A stretch of 64,000 nucleotides of DNA, from assembly GCF_003710915.1 (NCBI RefSeq), contig NZ_RHHR01000044.1:1-64000 (forward strand), written 5' to 3'. The stretch is from Brevibacillus invocatus. GTDB lineage: Bacteria > Bacillota > Bacilli > Brevibacillales > Brevibacillaceae. Positions 26,585 to 35,455 of this stretch are shown here, one piece after another. The position numbers and the translations under genes are program-made. Positions within the stretch are counted from its first letter, which is position 1. Each line of letters starts with the position of its first letter. Below the pieces are notes generated by a model. The model worked only from the letters and a program-made list of their open reading frames with translations, did not search any database and was not told the origin of the DNA.

Positions 26585-27574
26585 GTGAAAGAACGTATTT
26601 TAACAGGCGATCGGATTACGGGAAAACTTCACCTTGGACATTACGTTGGTAGCTTAAAAAATCGAGTGGAGTTGCAAACCCAATACGATACTTACTTAAT
26701 CTTGGCTGACGTCCAAGCTCTAACTACTCATTTTGAAAAACCAGAGTTGATTAAACAAAACTTACGTAATGTGGCGTTGGATTATTTATCAGCAGGTATT
26801 AACCCTGATCATGCAACCATATTTATTCAGTCTTTGATCCCCGAGATTGCTGAGTTAACTACTTATTTTTCCATGTTTGTTACGGTCAATTCTCTACGGC
26901 ACAATCCTACAATAAAAGCGGAAGCCGCGGAACGTGGGTTTCAAGATATGTATTACGGGTTCCTTGGATACCCCGTAAGTCAGGCGGCTGATATTACTTT
27001 TTGCAAGGCGACGTTGGTTCCCGTAGGAGAAGACCAGGTTCCTCATATCGAGCAAACAAGGAAAATTGTCCGTCGCTTCAACCAACTGTATAAACCTGTG
27101 TTCGTGGAACCAAAACCACTCGTTGGTGATGTTCCACGTCTTGTCGGATTAGACGGAAATAATAAAATGAGCAAAAGTCTTGGAAATGCCATCGATTTGG
27201 ACTCTACCCCAGAAGAGGTTAGTGAGAAGATAAAAAAAGCGACGACTGATCCTGCACGCATCCACAAAACGGATAGCGGCCATCCTGAAATTTGTCCAGT
27301 CTATGCTTATCATCAAGTATTTCGTAAAGAGGGCTCCGCTGAGATTTATGAGAGTTGTAAAAAGGGGCAAATTGGATGTATGGAATGCAAACGAAAAATG
27401 ACGCAAAGTATTAACGATTTACTAGAACCTATGAGGGAACGGAGAATCGTGTATCAAAACGCTCCCAAAAAGGTCGATGAAATTCTTATGTTGGGTACAG
27501 AAAAAGCACGCCTTGTAGCAAAAGAAACCATGCAAGAGATACGTGAGGCAATGAGTATGAACTATTTTAAATAA
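26585..27574 (+). CDS. trpS: second, divergent tryptophanyl-tRNA synthetase (TrpRS II type)
   Basis: A complete TrpRS of 329 aa with HLGH signature (KLHLGHYVGS) and KMSKS (NNKMSKSLGN), but only weakly like its neighbour. The segment aligned with DQHAIT reads ADVQALT, with Gln44 where the Bacillus enzyme has His43. A Cys pair (IGCMECKRKM) lies in the C-terminal part. It starts at GTG 26585 after GAGGAGG. Codons are AT-richer than in the first trpS, which suggests acquisition. Its own T-box lets it respond to falling Trp-tRNA charging. A role as an inhibitor-resistant back-up enzyme is inference. Confidence 0.94.
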   Translation: MKERILTGDRITGKLHLGHYVGSLKNRVELQTQYDTYLILADVQALTTHFEKPELIKQNLRNVALDYLSAGINPDHATIFIQSLIPEIAELTTYFSMFVTVNSLRHNPTIKAEAAERGFQDMYYGFLGYPVSQAADITFCKATLVPVGEDQVPHIEQTRKIVRRFNQLYKPVFVEPKPLVGDVPRLVGLDGNNKMSKSLGNAIDLDSTPEEVSEKIKKATTDPARIHKTDSGHPEICPVYAYHQVFRKEGSAEIYESCKKGQIGCMECKRKMTQSINDLLEPMRERRIVYQNAPKKVDEILMLGTEKARLVAKETMQEIREAMSMNYFK

Positions 27575-27622
27575 AAGCTACTCGTTTGTTTTATCAGTCT
27601 ATAACCATACACTTCATCAAAC

Positions 27623-27674
27623 AAGAGGATGTACCACAAGTAGTCTGATACTACTGGGGTACACCCTCTTTCTT
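27623..27674. terminator. terminator after the second trpS
   Basis: Three stacked arm pairs: AAGAGG/CCTCTT (27623-27628, 27665-27670), GTACC/GGTAC, and AGTAGT/ACTACT. The tail is T-rich. It also sits at the end of the convergent transporter gene. Confidence 0.75.
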
Positions 27675-28353
27675 AATCCTCCGGAACCTTCATATTGCGT
27701 GCAATATAGAGCACTGGCGTCGATGCTGCTGATACGACGAATTTGATCAGGTAGGTGGTTAGCAGAATTTGCAGCCAGACGTCAAAGGAATACAATCCCC
27801 AAAAAGCGATGGTGCAAAACGTCAGGGAATCGAGCAGTTGGCTGATCAAAGAGCTTCCGTTGTTGCGAATCCATAGCTGATTGGGACGCGGACATTTTAC
27901 TTTTAGCCAGCTATAGATTTTCACGTCCACGAACTGACTGATGAAATACGCGGACAGGCTGCCGACCACCAGCTGCGGCATCAATTCGAACAACGCTTGC
28001 AGATGAGGCTGGGCAAAGTCCGTCTCGGTCGGCTCAAAGAGAAGGACCAGCTGCATGATGATGGTGGTGGCAATCAGGCTGAAGAAGCCGAACCAAACCG
28101 CTTTTTTGGCTGCCCTCTCGCCGTATTTTTCATTCAACAGGTCGCTCGTCAAATAGATGGATGCATAAATGGTGTTTCCCAGTGTCATGACGATTCCAAA
28201 CATCTCAATCGTTTTCAGAACCTGGATATTTGCGAGCACGGTAGCCACTCCCACCCATGCGTAGAGACCCATTCTGCCAAACAGGCGGTAACAGAGCAGA
28301 AAGAGACAGAAGTTTACGAGAGCAAACCCCACTCCCAAGGAAAAATTAAACAT
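27673..28353 (-). CDS. queuosine precursor transporter, YhhQ/VUT family (226 aa)
   Basis: A six-helix membrane protein. The conserved loop ASIYLTSDLLNEKYGER (about residues 64-80) and ISQFVDVKIYSWLK are hallmarks of the YhhQ/YpdP family that imports preQ0, preQ1 or queuine. The preQ1-I riboswitch at 28362-28400 overlaps its ribosome site and supports this assignment strongly. A terminator follows the stop codon. Confidence 0.93.
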   Translation of the reverse strand: MFNFSLGVGFALVNFCLFLLCYRLFGRMGLYAWVGVATVLANIQVLKTIEMFGIVMTLGNTIYASIYLTSDLLNEKYGERAAKKAVWFGFFSLIATTIIMQLVLLFEPTETDFAQPHLQALFELMPQLVVGSLSAYFISQFVDVKIYSWLKVKCPRPNQLWIRNNGSSLISQLLDSLTFCTIAFWGLYSFDVWLQILLTTYLIKFVVSAASTPVLYIARNMKVPED

Positions 28354-28361
28354 GATAAGTG

Positions 28362-28400
28362 CCTCCTAGTTTTGGTAACGCGGGAGTTTTCCGAACCGCG
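28362..28400 (-). promoter_or_regulatory. preQ1-I riboswitch, translational type
   Basis: On the minus strand the RNA reads CGCGG (P1), UUC plus a short loop, CCCGCG (P1 partner), then an A-rich tail (ACCAAAACUA) that runs straight into AGGAGG. This matches the preQ1-I layout P1-UUC-loop-CCC-A-rich tail. The tail would pair in the pseudoknot, with the ribosome site next to it, so ligand binding should hide the ribosome site. It is nine bases from the start codon. Confidence 0.85.
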
Positions 28401-28505
28401 GCCCTGTGATGGACATTCTGTCATTCTACGTTTTTTCACCCGCTTTGGCAATAATCTTCCCATCTCTTCGCACCATGAGCCACATTGCCAGCAACCATGC
28501 AAAAG

Positions 28506-28532
28506 AACCCGTTCCACCACTTGAAAACGGGT
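28506..28532 (-). terminator. terminator of the ferritin-like gene
   Basis: AACCCGTT (28506-28513) pairs with AACGGGTT (28525-28532); CTTTT follows on the minus strand. Confidence 0.7.
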
Positions 28533-28554
28533 TGTATTCTTCTCTGTCCATCCG

Positions 28555-29076
28555 CTACTTATTTTTCGCATACAGCCAATTGTAGTAGCTGGCATGCTTC
28601 ATTTCATCCGTCATGATCTCAAAAATCGCATCGCGATATCGGGCGGGGATGTTCTGGTAGATCACGCGATACTTTTCAAAGGCCTTCAATTCTCCCATCA
28701 AGGCCTTTTCGATCCCGTCCAAATAGCTCTCCGGCTTTTGAAATGTCTCTCGCTCCTCCATCGCAGGGGGCTGTTGACCAGTCAGCTCGGTGTAGATCTG
28801 ACGAAACCAGCGGCGATGCTTTCGCTCGTCATCTCGGATGCCCGCAATCACCTGTTTTTCCTGCTCCGTCGGTGCCACGCTGATCAGATAGTCGTAAAAC
28901 AGCTCGTCGTGGCGCTCGTCACCGATTGCCTCCTGGATCAGCCTCAAGGCAATTTGCGTCTGATTGTCGTACCGAGGGGTTGCGACAGGCAGCAGCATTT
29001 CTTCACCTGGAAACGTATACGGGTCGTAAGTTGCGTAGGCGTATGGCGGATACCAGTATCCATTCATTCCCATCAT
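28555..29076 (-). CDS. ferritin-like four-helix protein (173 aa)
   Basis: After a Tyr/Pro-rich N-terminus (MNGYWYPPYAYATYDPYT) come helices with the di-iron ligands of rubrerythrin-type proteins: E-x-x-H in IQEAIGDERHDELF, E-x-x-x-H in IRDDERKHRRWF, E in GELKAFEKY and E-x-x-H in TDEMKHASYYNW. A role in iron or peroxide handling is expected but the enzyme activity is not known. The frame is open upstream, but the ATG at 29076 has GGAGGAG eight bases away. It has its own terminator. Tyr-rich N-termini of this kind are seen in spore-associated proteins. Confidence 0.87.
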   Translation of the reverse strand: MMGMNGYWYPPYAYATYDPYTFPGEEMLLPVATPRYDNQTQIALRLIQEAIGDERHDELFYDYLISVAPTEQEKQVIAGIRDDERKHRRWFRQIYTELTGQQPPAMEERETFQKPESYLDGIEKALMGELKAFEKYRVIYQNIPARYRDAIFEIMTDEMKHASYYNWLYAKNK

Positions 29077-29277
29077 TTTGCTCGCTCCTCCCAGCTTTTT
29101 CCCAATCAGGGTATTCGCCCCGTTCACGAAAAGAGCTTTTCCCAAGCACAAATATTGTTTAATTCGCCTTTTCACATGGTAGAACCATCCTGCTTTCGAG
29201 GAATGGCAGATGGAATTCTGGATAACCTATCTAGCGAACAGCACTATGATTGTAGTCTAGCTATGAACGGGGGAAGA

Positions 29278-29631
29278 ATGTTGGAATTAAAGGAGAAGAA
29301 AGCGCTCATCACTGGAGCTGGCAAAGGAATCGGGCGGTCCATTGCGCTTGCCTTGGCAAAGGAAGGTGTGCATGTCGGCTTGGTCGCCCGCTCAGCTGCG
29401 GATTTGGAACAACTGGCAGGATCCATCTCGAACGATTATCCTGTGAAAGCCGTCTACGCCACTGCAGATGTGGCCATTCGAAGCGAGGTGGAAAAAGCCT
29501 ATTCCTCCATCAAAAACCACCAATCCGCAATAGGTTGGTGCCCAACAACAGACAGATACCAGCCTGTGCAAGAAGTCGAGAATGATCGCCTTCTGTACAG
29601 GCGGTACTTTTTATTGCGCTTCTATTCCTAA
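29278..29631 (+). pseudogene. SDR-family reductase fragment
   Basis: From ATG 29278 (GGGGGAAG upstream) the reading frame gives a good FabG/YkvO-type Rossmann start: LELKEKKALITGAGKGIGRS, ARSAADLEQLAG, ATADV, up to about residue 85. Past IKNHQ it no longer matches; the expected INNAG and Y-x-x-x-K catalytic part is missing and the frame ends at 29631. About 150 residues of the usual 240 are lost. It is a 3'-deleted pseudogene. Residues after about 29530 may be out-of-frame remains. Confidence 0.75.
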
Positions 29632-30009
29632 TATCGCGTTGATTCGCTCGCCCATTTCATGCGGGTCCTTGTATTGGAAAAGTCCGATCTGATTGCCCCA
29701 AGGATCAGCAATTGTACCCCACCTGACCGGCACTTCTTCTCTCTCGTAGATTTCAAATGGCTCAACGCCGAGCTCCTTGATCATCCGCTCCCGCTCCCGA
29801 TCGAGATTCGTGACGCCCAGTCTCAACGGGCCACTTTTTGCCGCAGGCTCTCCCTCAGCCACCTGTAGCCAGCAGCCGGGTATCAGCTCCCACTCTGCAA
29901 ACCCCTCATGCGGCACAAAGTCTGGTTCCCGTTTCAACAACGTCTGGTACCAGCTGCGTCCCTTTTCAAAATCAGACACTCGTATCTGAACCGTCATTTC
30001 GTAGATCAT
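29611..30009 (-). CDS. VOC (glyoxalase-fold) family protein (132 aa)
   Basis: Two beta-alpha-beta-beta-beta units are apparent. N-terminal RVSDFEKGRSWYQTLL and C-terminal WGTIADPWGNQIGLFQY, the latter a typical G-x-x-x-x-x-D-P-x-G-N motif. This is a small VOC protein of the bleomycin-resistance/glyoxalase group; substrate unknown. The ATG at 30009 has GGGAGG six bases upstream, so the longer frame is not used. Its 3' end overlaps the SDR remnant by 21 bases. Confidence 0.87.
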   Translation of the reverse strand: MIYEMTVQIRVSDFEKGRSWYQTLLKREPDFVPHEGFAEWELIPGCWLQVAEGEPAAKSGPLRLGVTNLDRERERMIKELGVEPFEIYEREEVPVRWGTIADPWGNQIGLFQYKDPHEMGERINAILGIEAQ

Positions 30010-30088
30010 CGCTTGCCTCCCTGAGAACCCTTTTTCGATTTGTGTATCTATCCTAGATTCCCCAAGCATCTGTGCTTTTCCTACTAGT

Positions 30089-30118
30089 AAAGCCCCCGAC
30101 CGAAGTCAGGGGCTTTCT
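30089..30118 (-). terminator. terminator of the purine permease
   Basis: AAAGCCCC (30089-30096) pairs with GGGGCTTT (30109-30116). Confidence 0.75.
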
Positions 30119-31411
30119 TTACGTCAACATCGGCAACACCAGATTCAGCAAAAACAGTCCGGAAATCACGTACAACAGGGCAGGCACTTCACGTCTTTTG
30201 CCCAAAGCCAGCTTCAGCAGCGGATAAGCCACAAAACCAAAGGCGATTCCGTCTACGATACTGTAAGACAGCGGGATGATAGCAATGATCAAAAATGCCG
30301 GAAAGCCCTCGGTGAAATCCTTCAGGTTGATATTCTGAACATTTTGCAGCATCAAGGCACCGATGATGATCAAGACAGGCGCTATCGCCCCATCCGGAAT
30401 CATTTTGACGAGGGGTAAAAGTCCGAGTGAGATCAGGAAAAGTGTTCCTGTCACTAATGCGGTCAAGCCGGTTCTCCCCCCAGCCGCAATCCCCGCAGCA
30501 GTCTCCACCGTTGCGACCGTCGGACTGGTACCCATCACACCCGATATCGCTGTGGACAAAGCATTGGCTTGGAGTGCACGACGGAATTTCTGCGGCTGCC
30601 CGATCATCGCGGTATGCCCGTAAATCAAGCCGATATTTTCAAAAACGATGACCATCGCCAGCGAAAAGGTCGCGATCCAAAACGGCAGCTCCCACATTCC
30701 GCTAAAAGAGAGCCCGGCGAATACTTGACCATACTCAGCCAGGGAAAAGGAGCCTCCCTCTCCCGGCTCCACGACCCCAAGCCATAGCCCCAGCCCTGTA
30801 CCAACTGCCATTCCGATCAAAAAGTTGCCTGGTACGTTGCGGACAAACAGGATCAGCGTGATGATCAGGCTAACTATCGTGACGATGACAGGAGGACTGG
30901 ACAAATCCCCCAAGGCCACAAAGGTAGCCGGGTTGGTCACGATCAAGCCGCCTTTCTGCAGTCCGATAAAGGTCAGGAACAAGCCGATGCCGACCGTAAT
31001 CGCTTCCTTGAGCGAAGCTGGAATCGCATTGGAAATATGCTGCGCTACTCGGGTAAAAGCGATCACGGTAAAAATCAAGCCGGAGACAAATACGGCTGCC
31101 AGCGCTTCTTGCCAGCTCAGTCCCATCGATTGACAAAGCGTATAGGTAAACAGCGCATTAATCCCCATGCCTGGCACCAGAATAATGGGTGCGTTTGCCC
31201 AGAAGGCCATCAGAATCGCGCCAATGAAAGATGTCAATACGGTCGCGAGGATACCTGCCGCAAGTGGAATTCCGGTGTCCTCCAAAATCGATGCGTTTAC
31301 GGCTACAATATAGACTATGGTGATAAAGCCGATTAACCCGGCCATCAGTTCCCGTCGAATCGTCGTGTCGCAAGCGCGCATGTGAAATTTCTTTTCTAAC
31401 CACGTACGCAC
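30119..31411 (-). CDS. NCS2-family nucleobase permease, AzgA/PbuG type (430 aa)
   Basis: A proton-linked importer of adenine, guanine or hypoxanthine. Twelve or more membrane segments are present. Signature strings are TTIRRELMAGLIGFITIVYI near the N-terminus, NANAPIILVPGMGINALF (residues about 72-90), and the central GTSPTVATVETAAGIAAGGRTG. It starts at GTG 31411 with GAAGGGAAA upstream. It diverges from the LysR gene, with a palindrome between them, so LysR may control it. No purine riboswitch was seen in the 142-base gap. Confidence 0.93.
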   Translation of the reverse strand: MRTWLEKKFHMRACDTTIRRELMAGLIGFITIVYIVAVNASILEDTGIPLAAGILATVLTSFIGAILMAFWANAPIILVPGMGINALFTYTLCQSMGLSWQEALAAVFVSGLIFTVIAFTRVAQHISNAIPASLKEAITVGIGLFLTFIGLQKGGLIVTNPATFVALGDLSSPPVIVTIVSLIITLILFVRNVPGNFLIGMAVGTGLGLWLGVVEPGEGGSFSLAEYGQVFAGLSFSGMWELPFWIATFSLAMVIVFENIGLIYGHTAMIGQPQKFRRALQANALSTAISGVMGTSPTVATVETAAGIAAGGRTGLTALVTGTLFLISLGLLPLVKMIPDGAIAPVLIIIGALMLQNVQNINLKDFTEGFPAFLIIAIIPLSYSIVDGIAFGFVAYPLLKLALGKRREVPALLYVISGLFLLNLVLPMLT

Positions 31412-31476
31412 AGGTTTTCCCTTCTTTCTGTCTTTTCCTTAAGAAAGCTACGAAACATATGCTATCATAGCCCTAT

Positions 31477-31493
31477 CGATATGGAAAATATCG
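31477..31493. promoter_or_regulatory. palindrome in the LysR/purine permease divergent gap
   Basis: CGATAT-GGAAA-ATATCG is a perfect dyad in the 142 bases between divergent genes. LysR-type proteins often bind such T-N11-A dyads. The AT-rich 31500-31530 stretch could hold further contact sites. Confidence 0.5.
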
Positions 31494-31553
31494 AGTAAAT
31501 CTACTTTTCATATCTTTTTCATATGGAAGACTGCAGAAAGGGGCATTCAGCTC

Positions 31554-32423
31554 TTGGATATTCGCCAATTGCGTTACTTTATCGCCATCGCAGAGGAAGG
31601 CCAGATCACTGCAGCAGCAAAAAGACTGAATATGGCCCAGCCCCCGCTCAGTCAGCAGTTAAAGCAGATGGAGGATGAACTCGGAACAAGTCTCGTCGAG
31701 CGCTTTGGAAAGCGGATCGAGCTGACGGAAGCCGGTCATTCCTTGTACAAGCAAGCCGTCAACATTGTACATCAGATGGAGGAAGCCATCGCGGAGGTCA
31801 AAGAAACAGGCGATGGCTTCCGTGGCACCCTCTCCATCGGAGTAAGTGCCTTGTCCGCCTATCGCCTGCCTGAGCAAATTCGGCTGTTTCAGCAAAAATA
31901 TCCGCTGATCACCTATACGGTTTGGAAGGGAGACACCCAGCTGCTGAACCAGTGGCTGGAGCGCCGTGCCATTGAAGTGGCTATCGTCAGGCTCCCTCAT
32001 TCCTTGCATAATTGTATGACGATCCCTTTGGAGGAGGAGCCCTTCGTCCTGATCGTCCCCTCCGGTTCAGCCTTTGCGACCAAAAAACAAATTCACATGC
32101 GTGAAATCGCAGACCTCCCGCTGATTATGCCGAGTATTCCCGGTCTGGGCATCTACGACTTGATCGTCAAGGAATTCGCCAGACTGGGTGTCTCCCCTCA
32201 CGTGATCTGCGAATGTCCGGATATATCCCTCATCGTCAACATGGTAGGCGCACAAGTCGGTGCCTCCATTGTCCCCCTCTCCGCCTGGGAGACACATCGC
32301 AGCGAGCACATCCAGAGGGTCCAGATCGAAGGAACAACGATTCACTCGGCTGCTGCTGTGGTCTGGCAGTCTGGACGCCATCTGTCCAAGGCAGCCAAAC
32401 GGTTTATCGAGATGTTTTCGTAA
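31554..32423 (+). CDS. LysR-family transcriptional regulator (289 aa)
   Basis: Residues 1-60 are the LysR winged helix (MDIRQLRYFIAIAEEG, AAKRLNMAQPPLSQQLK), and the rest is the two-lobe effector domain. TTG at 31554 is the start, ten bases after AAAGGGG. Its neighbour on the opposite strand is the purine permease, a common arrangement for regulator and target. The gene ends overlapping the convergent paiB-like gene by 20 bases. The effector cannot be told. Confidence 0.93.
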   Translation: MDIRQLRYFIAIAEEGQITAAAKRLNMAQPPLSQQLKQMEDELGTSLVERFGKRIELTEAGHSLYKQAVNIVHQMEEAIAEVKETGDGFRGTLSIGVSALSAYRLPEQIRLFQQKYPLITYTVWKGDTQLLNQWLERRAIEVAIVRLPHSLHNCMTIPLEEEPFVLIVPSGSAFATKKQIHMREIADLPLIMPSIPGLGIYDLIVKEFARLGVSPHVICECPDISLIVNMVGAQVGASIVPLSAWETHRSEHIQRVQIEGTTIHSAAAVVWQSGRHLSKAAKRFIEMFS

Positions 32424-33057
32424 ACACCTGATTGGCTCTGGATTCCTCCAGGATTCGCATGGCAGCAGCCACAGACTGCTCCTGTTCTCCTCCAGCTTCA
32501 AGCTTGGCGATGATAGCTGCCCGATCCTCGCTGCTCCGATTCTGGCTCAGCTTGTACTTGCCTTCCACCCGCTCCAGCTTGATTTCAAAACAGAGGATTC
32601 CTGCAAGAAGGCCACTCATCATCTGTGCAGGCACAGTCACCCAGGTGACAGGCTGCTCCTGGGACTGCTCGTATTTGGCAAGCAGATCGCGCATCCTGTA
32701 TTCGATCTCCTCAGGCGAAGAGATGAGCTTTGCCTTTCCATAAGCATGTACGGCCATATAATTCCAGGTCGGCACACTCGGCTTCGCGTACCAGGAGGAT
32801 GAGATGTAAGCGTGAGGTCCCTGAAAGACTGCAAGCACCGAATCCGGCTCCTTTTCCAGCGCTTCTCCCTGCGGATTGCTTCGAGCGAGATGACCGGTCA
32901 GATACAGCTCTTCTCCCCTTACTTCCACTTCAAGAGGGAGATGCGTCACAGTGGGAATCCCATCCTCTGTCGTGATCAACAGGGCAAACGGATGGCGCTG
33001 CATGAAAGTGACCAACTCATCCTGATCCGTAACGGCAAAATAGGGTGGAATATACAT
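32404..33057 (-). CDS. paiB: PaiB-like FMN-binding regulator (217 aa)
   Basis: PaiB proteins fold as FMN-binding split barrels. N-terminal MYIPPYFAVTDQDELVTFM and core QGPHAYISSSWYAKPSVPTWNYMAVHAYG match the family. In Bacillus subtilis PaiB affects sporulation and degradative enzyme genes. No DNA-binding motif is obvious. AGGGGG precedes the ATG by seven bases. The gene stands alone, convergent with LysR and overlapping its 3' end. Confidence 0.92.
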   Translation of the reverse strand: MYIPPYFAVTDQDELVTFMQRHPFALLITTEDGIPTVTHLPLEVEVRGEELYLTGHLARSNPQGEALEKEPDSVLAVFQGPHAYISSSWYAKPSVPTWNYMAVHAYGKAKLISSPEEIEYRMRDLLAKYEQSQEQPVTWVTVPAQMMSGLLAGILCFEIKLERVEGKYKLSQNRSSEDRAAIIAKLEAGGEQEQSVAAAMRILEESRANQVFTKTSR

Positions 33058-33104
33058 GAAAAAGCCCCCTCTCGTTTCTTCTCATCCTAGCATGTGCAGA
33101 CCTT

Positions 33105-33542
33105 TTGGCTAGGGGCAATTTTGCACAAAAACAGGGGGGCAGTTTGCATCTGATTTACAGGTCTTTTTCTGACTGTACCGCAATGCCGTTACGCTGGAAC
33201 AAGGCTGCCGTCAACACAACGAGCTTCGTCATAGAGAAAGACGAGATGCTGGTTGCCTTTTTGATCGGCTTTCAGTCTCAAACACACGCCAATGAAGCCT
33301 ACATTCATTTCATCGGGGTTCATCCCGATTATCGGAAGCATGGGTTTGCACGGGAACTGTATAATCGATTCTTCCAGAATGTCCGCGAAAAAGGGTGTGC
33401 TACCGTTCGCTGCATTACCTCACCCGTTAACGAAGGCTCTGTGAGGTTCCATACACAAATGGGCTTTAGCTCGTCTCTGGCAACCGATTACGCGGGTCCC
33501 GGGCAAAACCGGATACTCTTTGTCAAGCACTTGCCTCTATAG
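33105..33542 (+). CDS. GNAT-family acetyltransferase, N-terminally shortened (145 aa)
   Basis: The acetyl-CoA site is present: [24 protein letters not shown], then [19 protein letters not shown]. Intact relatives of this group start about 20-30 residues earlier with a strand-helix unit carrying W-W and F-x-x-F-x-x-T-S motifs. Here the N-terminus (start TTG at 33105 or 33144) is short and degenerate ([15 protein letters not shown]), though the TTSFVIE strand survives. It may be decaying, or use an atypical start. Its 3' end overlaps coaA by six bases. Confidence 0.7.
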   Translation: MARGNFAQKQGGSLHLIYRSFSDCTAMPLRWNKAAVNTTSFVIEKDEMLVAFLIGFQSQTHANEAYIHFIGVHPDYRKHGFARELYNRFFQNVREKGCATVRCITSPVNEGSVRFHTQMGFSSSLATDYAGPGQNRILFVKHLPL

Positions 33543-34466
33543 TCTGCGCAGCTTCACGCGCTGCACCATATGATTTTGTCCCTTTTCCAAAATCAGACGT
33601 GCCCTCACGCGGGTCGGCAATATATTTTCACGCAAATTCAGTCCATTGATCTCCGACCAGATTCCTGTCGCGACTTCAACAGCTTCGTCGTCGGACAGAC
33701 TGGCGTAACGCCGGAAATACGAAGCAGGGTTGGAGAAGGCAGTCTGCCGCAAAACTTTGAAACGATCTACGTACCATTGCAAAATATCCTGCTCCTTGGC
33801 ATCCACATAGATCGAGAAATCGAAGAAATCCGATACAATCAGCTCGGAGATGCTCTCGTCTTTTGGCGGCTGCAGGACGTTCAGTCCTTCTACGATCAAA
33901 ATGTCTGGCTGGCGAACCGTTTGCCACTGATCGGGAACAATGTCATACACCAGGTGGGAGTACACAGGTGCCGATACTTCGGTCACCCCTGATTTGATCT
34001 CTGTCAAAAACCGGATGAAGCGACGCAGATCGTAGCTTTCCGGAAATCCTTTGCGCTTCATGATCCCCCGCTCTTCCAGCACACGGTTGGGATACAGAAA
34101 CCCGTCAGTCGTAACCAGCTCTACCTTGGGGTGATTGGGCCAGCGAGACAAGAGCGTTTGCAAAATCCTGGCTGTCGTGCTTTTCCCTACGGCGACACTG
34201 CCCGCAATTCCAATGATGAAAGGAACCTTGGCATCCTCAATCCCCAAAAACGTATGCGAAGCCTGGTGCAGCTCTTGTGTTGCTCCTACATGCAAATTCA
34301 ACAGCCTCGAGAGTGGCAAATACACATCCGATACTTCGTCGATCGAGATATTTTCATTGACACCCTGCAAACAGGCAAGCTCTTCATCCGATATGGTCAA
34401 CCGCGTAGAAGCTCGCAACTGCTTCCACTGCTCGCGATTAAAGGTTACGTATGGTGATGCCATCAT
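33537..34466 (-). CDS. coaA: type I pantothenate kinase
   Basis: CoaA phosphorylates pantothenate, the first committed step of coenzyme A synthesis. Walker [16 protein letters not shown] (about residues 88-102), then [17 protein letters not shown] and KGFPESYD are family hallmarks, as is FLDLSIYVDA-type strand (here [10 protein letters not shown]). About 310 aa is the usual length. Several ATGs lie at the start; 34466 and 34463 fit best with AAAGGA upstream. The next ribosome site upstream of 34484 is absent. The gene stands alone. Confidence 0.95.
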   Translation of the reverse strand: MMASPYVTFNREQWKQLRASTRLTISDEELACLQGVNENISIDEVSDVYLPLSRLLNLHVGATQELHQASHTFLGIEDAKVPFIIGIAGSVAVGKSTTARILQTLLSRWPNHPKVELVTTDGFLYPNRVLEERGIMKRKGFPESYDLRRFIRFLTEIKSGVTEVSAPVYSHLVYDIVPDQWQTVRQPDILIVEGLNVLQPPKDESISELIVSDFFDFSIYVDAKEQDILQWYVDRFKVLRQTAFSNPASYFRRYASLSDDEAVEVATGIWSEINGLNLRENILPTRVRARLILEKGQNHMVQRVKLRRL

Positions 34467-34628
34467 GTACATCCTTTCCATCATGAAAGTGCTTACTTCA
34501 TTTATTACACAGCTAGTTTACACCAGTTCGCACTCTCTTGGGAATAACACAGGGTTTTTTTGAATGATGAACGGCTACACGAAGAATAGGAAAATCCAAT
34601 ATAAACCAATAACCTTACTAACTCTATA

Positions 34629-34657
34629 TTGACACTCGGAATTGAACAGTTTAAAGT
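34629..34657 (+). promoter_or_regulatory. sigma-A promoter of the cyclase-family gene
   Basis: TTGACA (34629-34634), 17-base spacer, TAAAGT (34652-34657), in an AT-rich gap between divergent genes. GAGGTGAG at 34692-34699 is the ribosome site. Confidence 0.7.
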
Positions 34658-34702
34658 ATTCCGTAATTAATAAGATTAAAAACGGATGAATGAGGTGAGC
34701 GG

Positions 34703-35440
34703 ATGGCAAACGATTTGATTCAAGCATTAAAATGGCTGAAAGAGAAAGAATGGGTGGACCTGACGCATACATTTGGTCCAGAGTCTCCTCATTTTTCAGC
34801 TTTCGAACCAGCTGATTTTACTACTTTATTTACACATGACGACGGTTTTTTTGCACAAAGATTTACTTTCCCTGGTCAGTACGGAACTCACATTGACGCA
34901 CCGATTCATTTTGTGCGAAACACGAGATTTCTGGATCAAATCGAGCTGAAGGAGCTTGTCTTGCCGCTCGTTGTCATCGATAAATCCAAAGAAGCTTCCG
35001 AAAATAACGATTATTCCCTGAGTGTTGAGGATATTGTGCAGTTTGAAGCAGAGCATGGACAGATTGAAGAAGGGTCGTTCGTTGCCCTGCGCACGGACTG
35101 GAGCAAGCGTTGGCCGGATTGGGACGCCTTTAACAACAAAGATGCAGATGGCCATAACCATGCACCTGGATGGTCTCTCGCAGCGCTGAAATTTTTATTT
35201 GAAGAAAGAAAGATTAAAGCAGTTGGCCACGAAACCTTTGATACAGATGCAAGCATTGACTACCAGAAAAACGGCGCTCTGCTTGGCGAGTATTACGTGC
35301 TTGAACAAGATACGTATCAAATCGAGCTGCTGACCAATCTGGACAAGGTCCCCGCAAAGGGAGCTGTCATTGTCAATATTGTCCCGAAACCGGAAAAAGC
35401 ATCCGGATTCCCTGTGCGTTCTTTTGCCATCCTGCCTTAA
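34703..35440 (+). CDS. cyclase-family metal hydrolase (KynB-like, 245 aa)
   Basis: Members of this family include arylformamidase (KynB) and isatin hydrolase. The metal motif is YGTHIDAPIHF (about residues 60-70), with ALRTDWSKRWP and GHETFDTDAS later, as in the family. The canonical first His of H-x-G-T-H is replaced by Gln (G-Q-Y-G-T-H), a variant known in one subfamily. No other tryptophan-degradation gene is adjacent, so a role in kynurenine formation is not supported. It is AT-richer than its neighbours. Confidence 0.88.
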   Translation: MANDLIQALKWLKEKEWVDLTHTFGPESPHFSAFEPADFTTLFTHDDGFFAQRFTFPGQYGTHIDAPIHFVRNTRFLDQIELKELVLPLVVIDKSKEASENNDYSLSVEDIVQFEAEHGQIEEGSFVALRTDWSKRWPDWDAFNNKDADGHNHAPGWSLAALKFLFEERKIKAVGHETFDTDASIDYQKNGALLGEYYVLEQDTYQIELLTNLDKVPAKGAVIVNIVPKPEKASGFPVRSFAILP

Positions 35441-35455
35441 ATTCCTGCGGATCCA

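Noticed and set aside
28594..29631. 345-codon plus-strand frame
   Set aside because: Its first two-thirds are antisense to the ferritin-like gene. Only the part after 29278 is real sequence of an SDR gene.
31412..31553. possible purine riboswitch before the NCS2 permease
   Set aside because: The three-way junction core motifs of the purine aptamer are not present in the gap.
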